Source: Sphingobacterium puteale (GTDB lineage: Bacteria; Bacteroidota; Bacteroidia; Sphingobacteriales; Sphingobacteriaceae). From it: 64,000 nucleotides of DNA. The notes below the pieces were generated by a model, which did no database searches, was not told the origin of the DNA, and was given only the letters and a program-made list of their open reading frames with translations. The stretch is from contig NZ_RBWS01000012.1 of NCBI RefSeq assembly GCF_003627955.1, positions 1 to 64,000 of the forward strand, given 5' to 3'. Both the position numbers and the translations under genes were made by a program. Positions 51,209-60,184 of this stretch are shown here, in pieces (positions within the stretch are counted from its first letter, which is position 1; every line of letters begins with the position of its first letter).

Positions 51209-52929
51209 TTTTTCACCTCATTGATTGTTTCATAAATCGCATCCTGAATCCGGCTGCGGATATTGAGATCCAACAATTTGGTACTGACCTGCGGATGCAC
51301 CCGATTGGATAAAAAGATATAGACCAGTTGATTTTGCGGATCTATCCAGATACAGGTACCTGTGTAACCAGTATGTCCGAAGACAGTGCTATTGGCCAAT
51401 TTAGATGGATATTCATTTTTCGGGTTTGGATCCCAGCGGTCAAACCCCAGTCCCCTCCGACTTGAGGTGGACTGCTTACTGGTAAACTGATCTATCGTTT
51501 CAGTCTTAAAATAGCGCTCTCCGCCATATTCACCCCGATTCAGCAACAGTTGTCCATATATCGCCAGATCATTGGCGGAGGCAAATAACCCCGCATGTCC
51601 GGCGACTCCCTCCGCCATAGCTGCTCCTTGATCGTGCACATACCCTTCCAATAATGTCCTGCGAAATGAAGTATCCTGCTCCGTAGGTACAATCTGCTCT
51701 TTTGAAAATCGTTCCCTTGGAAGATACCCCGCATGTGTCATTCCTAATGGCCGATAGAAATTTTCCTGAACATAATCCTGCAAAGGTACTGCCGTCTGAT
51801 GTTCGGCAACTTCCTTCATCACATACATGCTGATGTCACTATACACATAGTTTCCTGTTGGCTTAACTGGAGAATTTAACATCTCGGGCCACATCACATC
51901 CCGATAGTAATGGTTGAGAATATAACTATTGTCGGCCATCTTAACCTGATGCTGTTGATCTGGACTGGCAACAACATCTCCGGCCTTCAAATATTTATAA
52001 AATGGGATAAATGGCGTAAAGCCAGCTTCATGCAGCATTACGGAACGCAATTTGATATCTTTTTTATTTGTATACTTCGCTTGCCACAGATAGTGCCCCA
52101 TGGTACTGTCCAGATTAATGATATTACGTTCGGTCAGACGCATAATAACTGGAGTAGTACCCGCGATTTTACTGACTGAGGCCAGATCAAAGATATCACT
52201 CGTTTTCGTTGGAACTGCCTTCGTGTAGGTATGATAACCGTATGATTTTTCCAATAACACCTGCCCGTCTTTGATAACCATCACGACCGCTCCCGGAGTC
52301 GCCTGTTTCTCAATTGCTTCTTGTGCAATGGCATCAATTTTTTTGGTCAATTTACCCAAGTTCAGACTTGAGTTTTCACCAAAACTGTATTGAAGTCGCG
52401 TTTGAGCCGTCTTGACGTTTCCTTCAGTAATGGCTGCTCCGCCAAAAATAGACATGGCGGCATTGCGTTGACCGACAGCGGTAAAAGGCGCCAGCAGTTC
52501 AATCAAATCGGATTGCGGATGCTCAGACACAGTCTTTCTGCTTCGCTCATGTTCAAAGAAATGGCAGAGCACAACCTTTTTATTGTTCAGGACTGCCTGC
52601 CTGAGCTGCGCCAAACAATCTGCATCCAAATCATCTTCCTTGCCAGCTACAATAATCGTATTATAATACTTGATATCTTCGTCAAATTTACTAAAATCAA
52701 AAAGCGCTGTATTCGCATAACGCGTCAGCTGGCCTATAAACGCAGCATATTTGTCCACATTTGGAACAACGACAGCAATACGCCGTTGATCTAGCCCTGT
52801 GAGTGGCAGCAGCTGATCTACATTATTATAAAGTATGGTTTCGTTTTTTATGGTCGACTTATATTGAGCGAACAGGGGGGCAATACAGAACAAACCTGCA
52901 AATAACACCCCGAAAAATCCTTTTTTCAT
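51205..52929 (-). CDS. Serine hydrolase (beta-lactamase family) with GH3-C-like N-domain
   Basis: A 574-residue exported protein (signal peptide about 1-21). Residues about 25-185 resemble the C-terminal domain of GH3 glycosidases (start LYNNVDQLLPLTGL). Residues about 195-570 form a class C beta-lactamase/DD-peptidase fold with SxxK = Ser251-Val-Ser-Lys254, Tyr363-Ser-Asp365 in place of YxN, and HTG in HTGYTGT for the KTG box. Many Bacteroidota carry a longer fusion of a complete GH3 with this hydrolase; here the catalytic GH3 barrel is missing while the signal peptide is intact. Esterase or DD-peptidase activity is possible. Confidence 0.82.
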   Translation of the reverse strand: MKKGFFGVLFAGLFCIAPLFAQYKSTIKNETILYNNVDQLLPLTGLDQRRIAVVVPNVDKYAAFIGQLTRYANTALFDFSKFDEDIKYYNTIIVAGKEDDLDADCLAQLRQAVLNNKKVVLCHFFEHERSRKTVSEHPQSDLIELLAPFTAVGQRNAAMSIFGGAAITEGNVKTAQTRLQYSFGENSSLNLGKLTKKIDAIAQEAIEKQATPGAVVMVIKDGQVLLEKSYGYHTYTKAVPTKTSDIFDLASVSKIAGTTPVIMRLTERNIINLDSTMGHYLWQAKYTNKKDIKLRSVMLHEAGFTPFIPFYKYLKAGDVVASPDQQHQVKMADNSYILNHYYRDVMWPEMLNSPVKPTGNYVYSDISMYVMKEVAEHQTAVPLQDYVQENFYRPLGMTHAGYLPRERFSKEQIVPTEQDTSFRRTLLEGYVHDQGAAMAEGVAGHAGLFASANDLAIYGQLLLNRGEYGGERYFKTETIDQFTSKQSTSSRRGLGFDRWDPNPKNEYPSKLANSTVFGHTGYTGTCIWIDPQNQLVYIFLSNRVHPQVSTKLLDLNIRSRIQDAIYETINEVKK

Positions 52930-53100
52930 TCTGTTTTTATCGTTTTTTAGGTTCTATCAAATAAAAATACGAATAAAATAAAAAAGCCAAGTCCATTTCA
53001 GTAAAAAAATCAATTTTGTTACGCTTGTTTTTTAAAGGCCCCGGTTAGGGATTTTCGGGATGAGCAAGTATAAATCTTTTTTTTTCTGTAAGTTTGATTA

Positions 53101-54384
53101 ATGCCGGAATTGATTCAAAATAAAACAATATTTTCCCTGTTAGAGGTGAGCAAAAGTATCCAAAAAACGCTTGCAGAGCGTTACAAGAGCTTATATTGGA
53201 TCAAGGCGGAGATGAATAAGCTCAACCACTATACACATTCCGGACATTGTTACCCCGAACTCGTTGAAAAACAAGATGGCAAAGTCGTTGCAGAGATCAG
53301 ATCAACTCTGTGGAAAGCAGATTTCACCCGAATCAATAACAATTTTCTGAAAATTGCCCAAGAACCCTTAAGGGAAGGCATTACCATGTTATTTCAGGCG
53401 AGCATTTCCTATGATCCGATGTATGGTTTAAGCTTAAGGATTGTTGATATTGATCCTACTTTTACCTTAGGGGAACTGGAGAAAGAAAAACTGGACAGCA
53501 TTAGAAAGCTCAAAGAAGAAGGCATTTACGAGGCCAATAAATCTATTCCGTTTCCAATGCTTCCAAAAAAGCTAGCAATTATTTCGGTGGAGACAAGCAA
53601 AGGTCTTTCTGATTTTTACAAAATTATAAATCAAAATCCCTGGGGTTACAAGTTGGAATGCACACTATTTCCAGCGCTCTTACAGGGAGATAAATCCATT
53701 CCCTCAATTATCAATCAACTCGCGGTCATTGCGGATAAAATAGCTGAATTTGACGTGGTTGCCATTATTCGTGGCGGCGGCGGAGAGGTTGGCCTATCCA
53801 GCTACAATAATTATTTGCTGGCAAAGGCAATAGCGATCTTTCCCATTCCTATATTGACCGGCATTGGCCATTCCACCAACTATACTGTGAGTGAGATGGT
53901 CGCCTACAAAAATGCGATCACACCGAGTGAGCTGGCAGATTTCCTTATTCAAAAATTCCACAATTTTTCTGTCCCAATCGAAAAGGCAGCGGAAGGAATC
54001 CAACAGCTGATCTTGACACGGTTTAAGGAGGAAAGAAACTTCTTGTCTCAAATGGCAACGCATATCCAATGGGTCGGAAAAAGAGAACTTCAGACAGCGC
54101 GCGCCAATATTCAGCATATACAGCACGAGCTGGGTGCCTTAATCAAACTACGCTTTTATGAACATAAAACGGCTTTAGCACACACCGAACGGATTATCCA
54201 GCTTTCTGATCCGCGGCGAATGCTCAAACAAGGATTTTCCATCACAAAAGTCAATGGCAAGTTACTCCAATCTCTTGATCAACTATCTCCGGGCGACCTG
54301 ATTCAAACGATTCTGGAAGATGGTGAAATTATAAGTACTGTAACGCATAAGAAAGCGCATAGCGACAGTTCCGAAAACAGCTAA
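53101..54384 (+). CDS. xseA: Exodeoxyribonuclease VII large subunit
   Basis: A 427-residue protein: N-terminal OB-fold (about 8-115) and the XseA catalytic core (about 130-400). Of the four residues essential in E. coli (Asp155, Arg205, His238, Asp241), the first three have clear counterparts, Asp171, Arg224 (IIRGGGG) and His257; the fourth is Asn260 in GHSTN. With XseB it degrades single-stranded DNA to oligonucleotides. xseB follows after 44 bp on the same strand. A TAAGTTTG motif ends only 4 bp before the ATG. Confidence 0.92.
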   Translation: MPELIQNKTIFSLLEVSKSIQKTLAERYKSLYWIKAEMNKLNHYTHSGHCYPELVEKQDGKVVAEIRSTLWKADFTRINNNFLKIAQEPLREGITMLFQASISYDPMYGLSLRIVDIDPTFTLGELEKEKLDSIRKLKEEGIYEANKSIPFPMLPKKLAIISVETSKGLSDFYKIINQNPWGYKLECTLFPALLQGDKSIPSIINQLAVIADKIAEFDVVAIIRGGGGEVGLSSYNNYLLAKAIAIFPIPILTGIGHSTNYTVSEMVAYKNAITPSELADFLIQKFHNFSVPIEKAAEGIQQLILTRFKEERNFLSQMATHIQWVGKRELQTARANIQHIQHELGALIKLRFYEHKTALAHTERIIQLSDPRRMLKQGFSITKVNGKLLQSLDQLSPGDLIQTILEDGEIISTVTHKKAHSDSSENS

Positions 54385-54428
54385 CCGGAACTATTTTAAA
54401 CTGAAAAATTTTAAGAAGATAAAATAAA

Positions 54429-54656
54429 ATGGAGCAAAAATATACTTATACCGACGCCTTCAACGAATTACAAACAATTGTGAAAGAAATTGAAAACGGC
54501 ACAACAAATATTGATGAGCTTGCTGAAAAAATAAAACGTGCGTCCGACCTCATTGAAGTATGCCGCGCAAAATTGACCGCGACCGAAGACGAGGTGAATC
54601 AATTGTTACAAAAAATCTCTCCTGCACAGGAGTCAGATCCAGGTTACCCCTCCTAA
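54429..54656 (+). CDS. xseB: Exodeoxyribonuclease VII small subunit
   Basis: A 75-residue helical protein of the XseB family: YTDAFNELQTIVKEIENG in the first helix, IDELAEKIKRASDLIEVCRA in the second, as in other small subunits. Several copies bind each XseA chain. It is co-transcribed with xseA. Its stop codon overlaps the 3' end of the convergent MgtC gene by 4 bp, so no separate terminator fits between them. Confidence 0.92.
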   Translation: MEQKYTYTDAFNELQTIVKEIENGTTNIDELAEKIKRASDLIEVCRAKLTATEDEVNQLLQKISPAQESDPGYPS

Positions 54657-55297
54657 TATTGATAGGCAACCACTTGTTTATCTCTTCGCAAAATCTCCAT
54701 GAATTCTCGATGTTGCTTTATGTTTCCAGTCAAGCGCCATATGGTATTTAGGCTTTCTTTTGTATACCGCTGATTGACAATAGTTGCTTTAAACTTCATC
54801 TGTTTAATCAACTGATCAGTATGTTCAAAGTCCGCTTCGGATAAGGTCTGAAGCTCATAATCTTTAATTTTATGATAATTATCAATATAGGCTTGCAAAT
54901 AAGTCAGTAATCCTAAAATCACTAAAACCAACCCCACGCCGATAAAAGCCAGAAAGATGTAACCAGCACCAATACACATACCCAGAGATGCGGTTGCCCA
55001 TATTGTGGTCGCCGTTGTTATGCCGCTAACTTTGTTATCTTCCTTGAAGATTACACCAGCTCCTAAAAAACCGATACCCGTAATAATATTGGCGGCTAAC
55101 CGATCCGGATTTCCAGTTCCAATTTTCAGTGAAAGAATTGTAAATAGGCATGAGCCAAAACTCACCAGTATAAAAGTCCGCAATCCTGCGGATTTATTCC
55201 TGTACTCGCGTTCGATACCAATTAAAAGTCCGATCAGAACGGATAACATAATCAGTAAGACATCGCGGCCTTCAAAAGCGTACAATAAATCATTCAT
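54653..55297 (-). CDS. MgtC/SapB family membrane protein
   Basis: A 214-residue protein with the MgtC N-terminal membrane domain of four or five helices (about 12-30, 40-60, 68-85, 95-135), including GLLIGIEREYRNKSAGLRT, GIGFLGAGVIF and GITTATTIWATASLG, and a cytoplasmic C-domain (about 150-214). MgtC proteins in Salmonella and Mycobacterium support growth in low magnesium and modulate ATP synthase; housekeeping members are poorly known. Upstream (55347-55499) lies what looks like the 3' end of another membrane-protein gene. Confidence 0.9.
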   Translation of the reverse strand: MNDLLYAFEGRDVLLIMLSVLIGLLIGIEREYRNKSAGLRTFILVSFGSCLFTILSLKIGTGNPDRLAANIITGIGFLGAGVIFKEDNKVSGITTATTIWATASLGMCIGAGYIFLAFIGVGLVLVILGLLTYLQAYIDNYHKIKDYELQTLSEADFEHTDQLIKQMKFKATIVNQRYTKESLNTIWRLTGNIKQHREFMEILRRDKQVVAYQY

Positions 55298-55327
55298 GGA
55301 TGTGATAACTATTCTTACCCCAATTTA

Positions 55328-55359
55328 CAAAAAAAGAGCCCATTATTTACGAGGGCTCT
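55328..55359 (-). terminator. Terminator between pirin and MgtC genes
   Basis: A 7-bp G/C-rich stem (AGAGCCC / GGGCTCT) followed on the minus strand by TTTTTTT. It overlaps the stop codon of the remnant frame at 55347-55499, as expected if it was that gene's own terminator; it can now serve pirin. Confidence 0.7.
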
Positions 55360-55499
55360 CTTTTATATTCAATGCGTTTAGATTTCTTCCTCCCGTACTT
55401 CATCAGCCACACTTTTTCAAGGTTGCACACCAAAGTACAAGATATAATTAGGATGATGACATCAGTCCAGCTAAATCCTAATAAGATATGAGCTGTATT
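55347..55499 (-). pseudogene. 3' remnant of a membrane-protein gene, P-type-ATPase-like tail
   Basis: A 50-codon frame on the minus strand runs from the pirin stop to a TAA at 55347-55349. It encodes a hydrophobic helix followed by a basic tail: LLGFSWTDVIILIISC, then EKVWLMKYGRKKSKR. There is no in-frame ATG upstream of the helix. The pattern (Trp, helix, Asn, Lys-Val-Trp-Leu, basic end) resembles the last helix of cation P-type ATPases such as Mg2+ or H+ pumps. A terminator covers the stop codon. It is probably the end of a deleted gene; assignment to ATPases is by eye only, and a small live gene with a non-ATG start cannot be excluded. Confidence 0.4.
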
Positions 55500-56211
55500 A
55501 GAACATGGGGACTTCAATCAGCAGCAATTTTGCATTATAATCTGCTGTGATCTCTATGTTTTCCGAATCGTAGATGCCAATAGCATCTCTTCGGGATAAA
55601 GTTTCGTTGGCCACCTTCACCTTTCCTTCAAGCACAAAAAGGTACATACCATTTCTTTCCGAATGAACAGTATAAGAAACTGTATTCCCTTCATCCAAAT
55701 CCGCAAGACTGAAATACGCATCCTGATGAATATGAACGGCGTCCGGATCAGAACTATCAGGAGATACAATGGTTGCAAACGTATTATGGCGATTTAAATG
55801 CAGGTAAGATTTTTGATCATAACCCGGTGTGAGGTTCATTTCATTGGGTATAACCCATATTTGCAGAAATCTAACAAGATCTTTCTGATCTCCATTAAAC
55901 TCTGAGTGCTTCACCCCTTTACCCGCGGACATAATTTGTACTTCTCCTGTTTCAATATTACGGACATTGCCCATACTGTCCTGATGGGAAAGTATTCCCT
56001 CCAAAGGTATACTCACGATTTCCATATTGTCATGGCCATGACGACCAAAACCCTGACCGCCCTCCATCTGATCATCGTTTAATACTCGTAATGCTCCAAA
56101 ATTTATTTTTTCAGGATCAAAATACTGCCCAAAGCTAAATGAATGGGCACTTTTCAACCAACCAAAATCAACATGGCCACGATCGTTTTCTCGGTGTATG
56201 ATCTTTTGCAT
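55498..56211 (-). CDS. Pirin family protein (YhhW-like)
   Basis: A 237-residue bicupin. The metal ligands of the pirin N-domain are present: His58 and His60 in GRHGHDNMEI, His102 and Glu104 in GVKHSEFN. Relatives such as E. coli YhhW bind iron or another metal and show quercetinase activity in vitro; the physiological role is unclear. The C-terminal cupin (about 150-237) lacks metal-binding histidines. It is a single gene; the sequence directly downstream is a gene remnant and a terminator. Confidence 0.9.
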   Translation of the reverse strand: MQKIIHRENDRGHVDFGWLKSAHSFSFGQYFDPEKINFGALRVLNDDQMEGGQGFGRHGHDNMEIVSIPLEGILSHQDSMGNVRNIETGEVQIMSAGKGVKHSEFNGDQKDLVRFLQIWVIPNEMNLTPGYDQKSYLHLNRHNTFATIVSPDSSDPDAVHIHQDAYFSLADLDEGNTVSYTVHSERNGMYLFVLEGKVKVANETLSRRDAIGIYDSENIEITADYNAKLLLIEVPMF

Positions 56212-56310
56212 CTGTTCTCCCTGTTATATAAATAACTATTAATCAGAGGGCAAAACTCATACCAACAAGCTTTTTAGTGAAAAATCTGCCAATTTGACAA
56301 AAAAACATCA

Positions 56311-57057
56311 CTAAAGTATTTTGAGTTTACCGGGAGCTACAGCCTGAATAAGTGCCCTGGCGAGGATTCGATTGGGATCCACTACGGTCATTCCATTGTG
56401 ATCTCTTTCGGGAATGGCCAATGGCAATTCGGCACATCCCAAAATAATCACCTGTGCGCCCTGTTTTTTCAAATCATCCATAGCCATTAACAAATCTTCT
56501 CTTGCCTTATTGGCTATTGGTTCTGGTTGTGCCTTAATACCATAATCTTTATCATAAATAGCATTGTTTACTTTTTCTTTCTGTGCACCTTCAGGTTCTA
56601 CGACAGGAAATCCTTTTTTCATAAAAGCTTCCCGATACTGGCTATAAGCCTGTTCACCTGCTGTCGATAACACACCTATAGTGCTATCTGGATAGTTCTC
56701 ATCGACAAAACGCACTGTCTCATGGACAATATGAAGCAACTTTAGTTCACTTCCTAAACGAGCCATTTCATCCTGAATAACTGAAAAAATCGGTTCTGCA
56801 TGCGCTGTATTCGACGGAATTGCCGCAATAGTTGCCCCTGCCAGTTCCAGCTGTTTTAAAATCACGGCTATAGCCTTTCCGGGATTCTCCTTCGATCTAT
56901 CCAATAAATATGCGGAACGACCCGGAATCAGATTCGGACAGGAAAACAACAACAGTGGCAAGTGTTCCTGATCGGAACTTGCCACTGTCTCATCTATAAT
57001 TTTCCTGGCTATATCCAAGCCCGCATAAGGACCAAGACCTCCTACTATACCAATCAT
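56311..57057 (-). CDS. Aspartate/glutamate racemase family protein
   Basis: A 248-residue protein of the cofactor-independent Asp/Glu racemase fold: GIVGGLGP at the N-terminus, IPSNTAH (80-86) and ILGCAELPL (205-213). Classical members use two cysteines; here the first is Ser82 while the second, Cys208, is kept. E. coli YgeA, an L-Asp/Glu-specific racemase, likewise has Thr83/Cys197, so activity with altered stereo-preference is plausible. It lies 58 bp downstream of the second Sus locus on the same strand, and may be co-transcribed or independent. Confidence 0.8.
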   Translation of the reverse strand: MIGIVGGLGPYAGLDIARKIIDETVASSDQEHLPLLLFSCPNLIPGRSAYLLDRSKENPGKAIAVILKQLELAGATIAAIPSNTAHAEPIFSVIQDEMARLGSELKLLHIVHETVRFVDENYPDSTIGVLSTAGEQAYSQYREAFMKKGFPVVEPEGAQKEKVNNAIYDKDYGIKAQPEPIANKAREDLLMAMDDLKKQGAQVIILGCAELPLAIPERDHNGMTVVDPNRILARALIQAVAPGKLKIL

Positions 57058-57115
57058 AACAAATTTTTTATACCTTATGATATAACCAATAGCTCGCCGA
57101 ATGGTTTCATAAAGT

Positions 57116-58099
57116 TTACCATTCGATGGACTGATCCTCGTCCGGAATCTGCGTGTTGAGCTGACGCTCCAGGATCAATGAGCCCGAGACCTTGAATTTG
57201 ATTGCCGTCGTAGAAACAAGGGTATAATCCGTAAATTCGTAATCCACATTATTGATTGTGATGTAACGATGCAGTAAATAAGGGCGGACGGCATCCATCT
57301 GCTCTGTGATGGTATAACTTGCATCTTTTTTCACTGCAAATTTCATCTCTGGATTCTCTGCACGAAACGTCACACCTCCTGTTTCATTAAATGTCGCGAA
57401 AACTTTGTAATTCTTTCGGTCCTTTCGCTCTTCATCTATATTTCCCGCATAAAAGAAAATCGTATTCTCATCGACAACATAACTCTTGATTTGACTTTTT
57501 ACGATCGGGGTTTCATTTTCATGTCCTTCCATAACAACCTTCAGAGCTGTGCCGCTATAGGTCCCTGAGTAATTATTAAAAGGGTTGATGCGTAACAATG
57601 CTTTTTTATAATGCTTTCGGGGATTGACTTTATATAGCCCCCCCGGATCATCCAAAATAGTCAGGGGAAGCACCCATTTTTCGGTCATGTCAATCCCTCT
57701 CAGTGAAAAATCAATGGCCATCAATCCGGTATTTTCTCCAGACTTGATATTTACCGTTTGAGGCATGGTAAAATAGCTGATGTTCAACTGTTTGTAATAA
57801 AAGTCCGTCCGTGTCTGGAATCGCTCGTAATTCAGAATACCCAATGTGTCGGTATCCACTCCCACTTTGACCGAAAGATTTTTATCGTTGGTTGTCGACC
57901 CGCTCACCTCCAACGGTTGCATAAAGGCGGTCTTCTGTCCATCCTTGTAACGGACATAAATATTCGTCACTCCCTCACTTTCCAAGGGAGCTTTGAAAGA
58001 AACGTAATGTTCAAATTGTTCTTCTTTCCACTCATCATTACAGGATCCGCAGACCGCGAGTATAGTGAGTAATAAAAACTTTATATAGGGCTTGCTCAT
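57116..58099 (-). CDS. DUF1735/DUF4973-type lipoprotein (SusE/F position)
   Basis: A 327-residue surface lipoprotein (lipobox VCGSC, Cys20) with an N-terminal BT_3987/DUF1735-like beta domain (about 28-170) and a C-terminal DUF4973-like domain (about 175-320). It starts 15 bp after the SusD stop. Proteins in this position usually bind the glycan at the cell surface next to SusD. Binding specificity cannot be read from the sequence. Domain assignment is by pattern and moderately sure. Confidence 0.7.
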   Translation of the reverse strand: MSKPYIKFLLLTILAVCGSCNDEWKEEQFEHYVSFKAPLESEGVTNIYVRYKDGQKTAFMQPLEVSGSTTNDKNLSVKVGVDTDTLGILNYERFQTRTDFYYKQLNISYFTMPQTVNIKSGENTGLMAIDFSLRGIDMTEKWVLPLTILDDPGGLYKVNPRKHYKKALLRINPFNNYSGTYSGTALKVVMEGHENETPIVKSQIKSYVVDENTIFFYAGNIDEERKDRKNYKVFATFNETGGVTFRAENPEMKFAVKKDASYTITEQMDAVRPYLLHRYITINNVDYEFTDYTLVSTTAIKFKVSGSLILERQLNTQIPDEDQSIEW

Positions 58100-58114
58100 A
58101 ATATGCGTATTTGA

Positions 58115-60172
58115 TTAATCATTGTAAGTCCAACCAGGATTTTGTGTTAAGTTCTTATTGCGCTTAAGTTCAGTATGGCTAATCGGCCAAAACCACATTT
58201 TATCAGCAAAGGTTGTTTTTAAGGTCCAAATCGCGACTGGCTGATAGAAAAGGTCACGCTCGTTTTCGTTCATCAATACATTACAGCCATAAACTGGCAA
58301 TGCTTCTTCAACAGGCGCATCCATCCAGCGACGCAGATCATAGTAGCGCTGCCCTTCGCCCATAAGCTCAATAAAGCGCTCCCGTTTTATTGTTTTTCGC
58401 AATTCGTTCTTATTCCCATATATGCTTGCCGGATAATCGGGTACACCACCACGGATCCGGACAGGGTGTATCCCTTTTTGCAGTTCAGCTATATCCCGGC
58501 TGATGCTATAGGATCCGCCACGCCAAGACGGAACCGTATATGAGCCACTTAATTCATTTAGCGCCTCAGCATACATCAGCAGCACATCTGCATAACGGAT
58601 GGCCGGTTCGGCCTTAGGAACAATACGTGAACCTACTCCGCCTTCGTAAGTATCACTGGGATGAACAAACTTCTTAACCCCGAAACCCGTACGTAACCAA
58701 TACCCGTTTGCTGAATTGAAGCCGTTTCCTTTTGGGTCAGCGCTATAATAGAAAATTTGTTTGTTGCGGTTTTCTTCTTTTGTTTCATTAAGCAATGTCC
58801 AAAAACTTCCATTATAAGCTACCGAAGCATAGAATCTCGGTTCCCGGTTTGCATACTGCAAGGACACACCAGGACGCAATGGTCTGTATTTTTTGTTGTC
58901 ATAATCCTCTTGGGACACAAAACCACTGATACGGTTTGAACCATTTCCACGACCGATTTCTTTATCCTTACCCGGCACATCCGTCCCATCATTCATATAA
59001 TAGGCATCCACCAGTTTCTGTGTCAGTCCATGCGTATTCCATCCTGTTGCAGAACGTGGAAGCTGGTGAATGACCATCTGGTCGATCCCTTCATTCGGCT
59101 GATTGTTACCCCGCGTAAATATTAACTCCGGATTACCTGAAGCTGTCAATGTCCCATTAAAGACCTGAGCATATGATTTGGCGGGATCAATGTCTGCCCA
59201 GCCCGCAGGCCAGCTTTTATCCGAAAAATTATGATCCTGAGGAGGCCGCACTGTCGCATCATCTCCCGTCTCCTGAAAAGGCGCGGTATAAAGTCGATAT
59301 ACCCCCAATTCGATGACATCACGCGCTGCAGCAGCCGCCTTGGCCCATTTCTCTTCTTTATAATCGGCAGATAACAGGCGCTTCATCTGCTTGTCTACCA
59401 ATAATGAAGCATAGCCTGAATTATTACCATTTGCCAACGGACTTGCAGCATAGAGTAGTACTTTAGCTCGAGCGGCCAATGCTGCCCCAACAGTTGGCCG
59501 TGCAGAACCGTCTTGCCCACGCCTCATACCCAGTGCTTCCATTTCTTTAGCAGCCTGCAACAGTTCATCGCTTATATAGGTTGCACATTCCTCATAGGTG
59601 TTTCGCGGAATCGCCAAATTGTCATAACTATCGGTATAATCCAGCCCTTCATTTGGCAATAATGGAACCGGGCCGTATTTACGGAGCAATAGCCAATACA
59701 AATATGCCCTTGCAAAACGTGCTTGTCCCCGATAATCATTTATCTCAGCAGCCGACATCTCCGTGTTCATATAGATATTCTGAATAAAAGTTGAGGCGTC
59801 ACGAATACCCAAATAGCACTGTGTCCATGTCCCTTGTTTATCGGCTTCAGTATATTCACCCATCTTGAACATATTGTAAGACAGCTCATTTTTCGATGGA
59901 TCATAATCTTTATCACGATCACCGTAGTACATATCATCTGCAAAACAATGCGGCGTCAAGCCCTTGCTTGCTACATCTGCATTTTCCCCTTTAAATTGCT
60001 GAAATATATCGGCCAGCCATTGTTCCGAATATTTTTTATTTTTAAATGTTTTTTCAATATTAAGCCTGTCCTTAAAATACTGATCAGACTTTAAATAATC
60101 CTTTTTGCAGGAAGAGACAACACTTGCCCCCAATACGAGCATCAACACTATATATAGTTTCTTTCTTTGCAT
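58115..60172 (-). CDS. SusD/RagB-like surface lipoprotein
   Basis: A 685-residue lipoprotein (lipobox VSSC, Cys22), longer than average for SusD because of insertions in the middle (about 340-480). SusD hallmarks: ARFARAYLYWLLLRKYGPVP, AYYMND, VLLMYAEALNEL and the C-terminal RERFIELMGEGQRYYDLRRW. It captures the substrate on the surface and closes the SusC channel. It starts 12 bp after susC. The ligand is unknown; the absence of a hydrolase in the visible part means the locus may continue beyond the right edge. Confidence 0.93.
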   Translation of the reverse strand: MQRKKLYIVLMLVLGASVVSSCKKDYLKSDQYFKDRLNIEKTFKNKKYSEQWLADIFQQFKGENADVASKGLTPHCFADDMYYGDRDKDYDPSKNELSYNMFKMGEYTEADKQGTWTQCYLGIRDASTFIQNIYMNTEMSAAEINDYRGQARFARAYLYWLLLRKYGPVPLLPNEGLDYTDSYDNLAIPRNTYEECATYISDELLQAAKEMEALGMRRGQDGSARPTVGAALAARAKVLLYAASPLANGNNSGYASLLVDKQMKRLLSADYKEEKWAKAAAAARDVIELGVYRLYTAPFQETGDDATVRPPQDHNFSDKSWPAGWADIDPAKSYAQVFNGTLTASGNPELIFTRGNNQPNEGIDQMVIHQLPRSATGWNTHGLTQKLVDAYYMNDGTDVPGKDKEIGRGNGSNRISGFVSQEDYDNKKYRPLRPGVSLQYANREPRFYASVAYNGSFWTLLNETKEENRNKQIFYYSADPKGNGFNSANGYWLRTGFGVKKFVHPSDTYEGGVGSRIVPKAEPAIRYADVLLMYAEALNELSGSYTVPSWRGGSYSISRDIAELQKGIHPVRIRGGVPDYPASIYGNKNELRKTIKRERFIELMGEGQRYYDLRRWMDAPVEEALPVYGCNVLMNENERDLFYQPVAIWTLKTTFADKMWFWPISHTELKRNKNLTQNPGWTYND

Positions 60173-60184
60173 CTTTTTAAAATT

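Noticed and set aside
55005..55451. 148-codon plus-strand frame opposite MgtC
   Set aside because: It is the antisense of the MgtC coding region and the remnant frame, with no features of its own.
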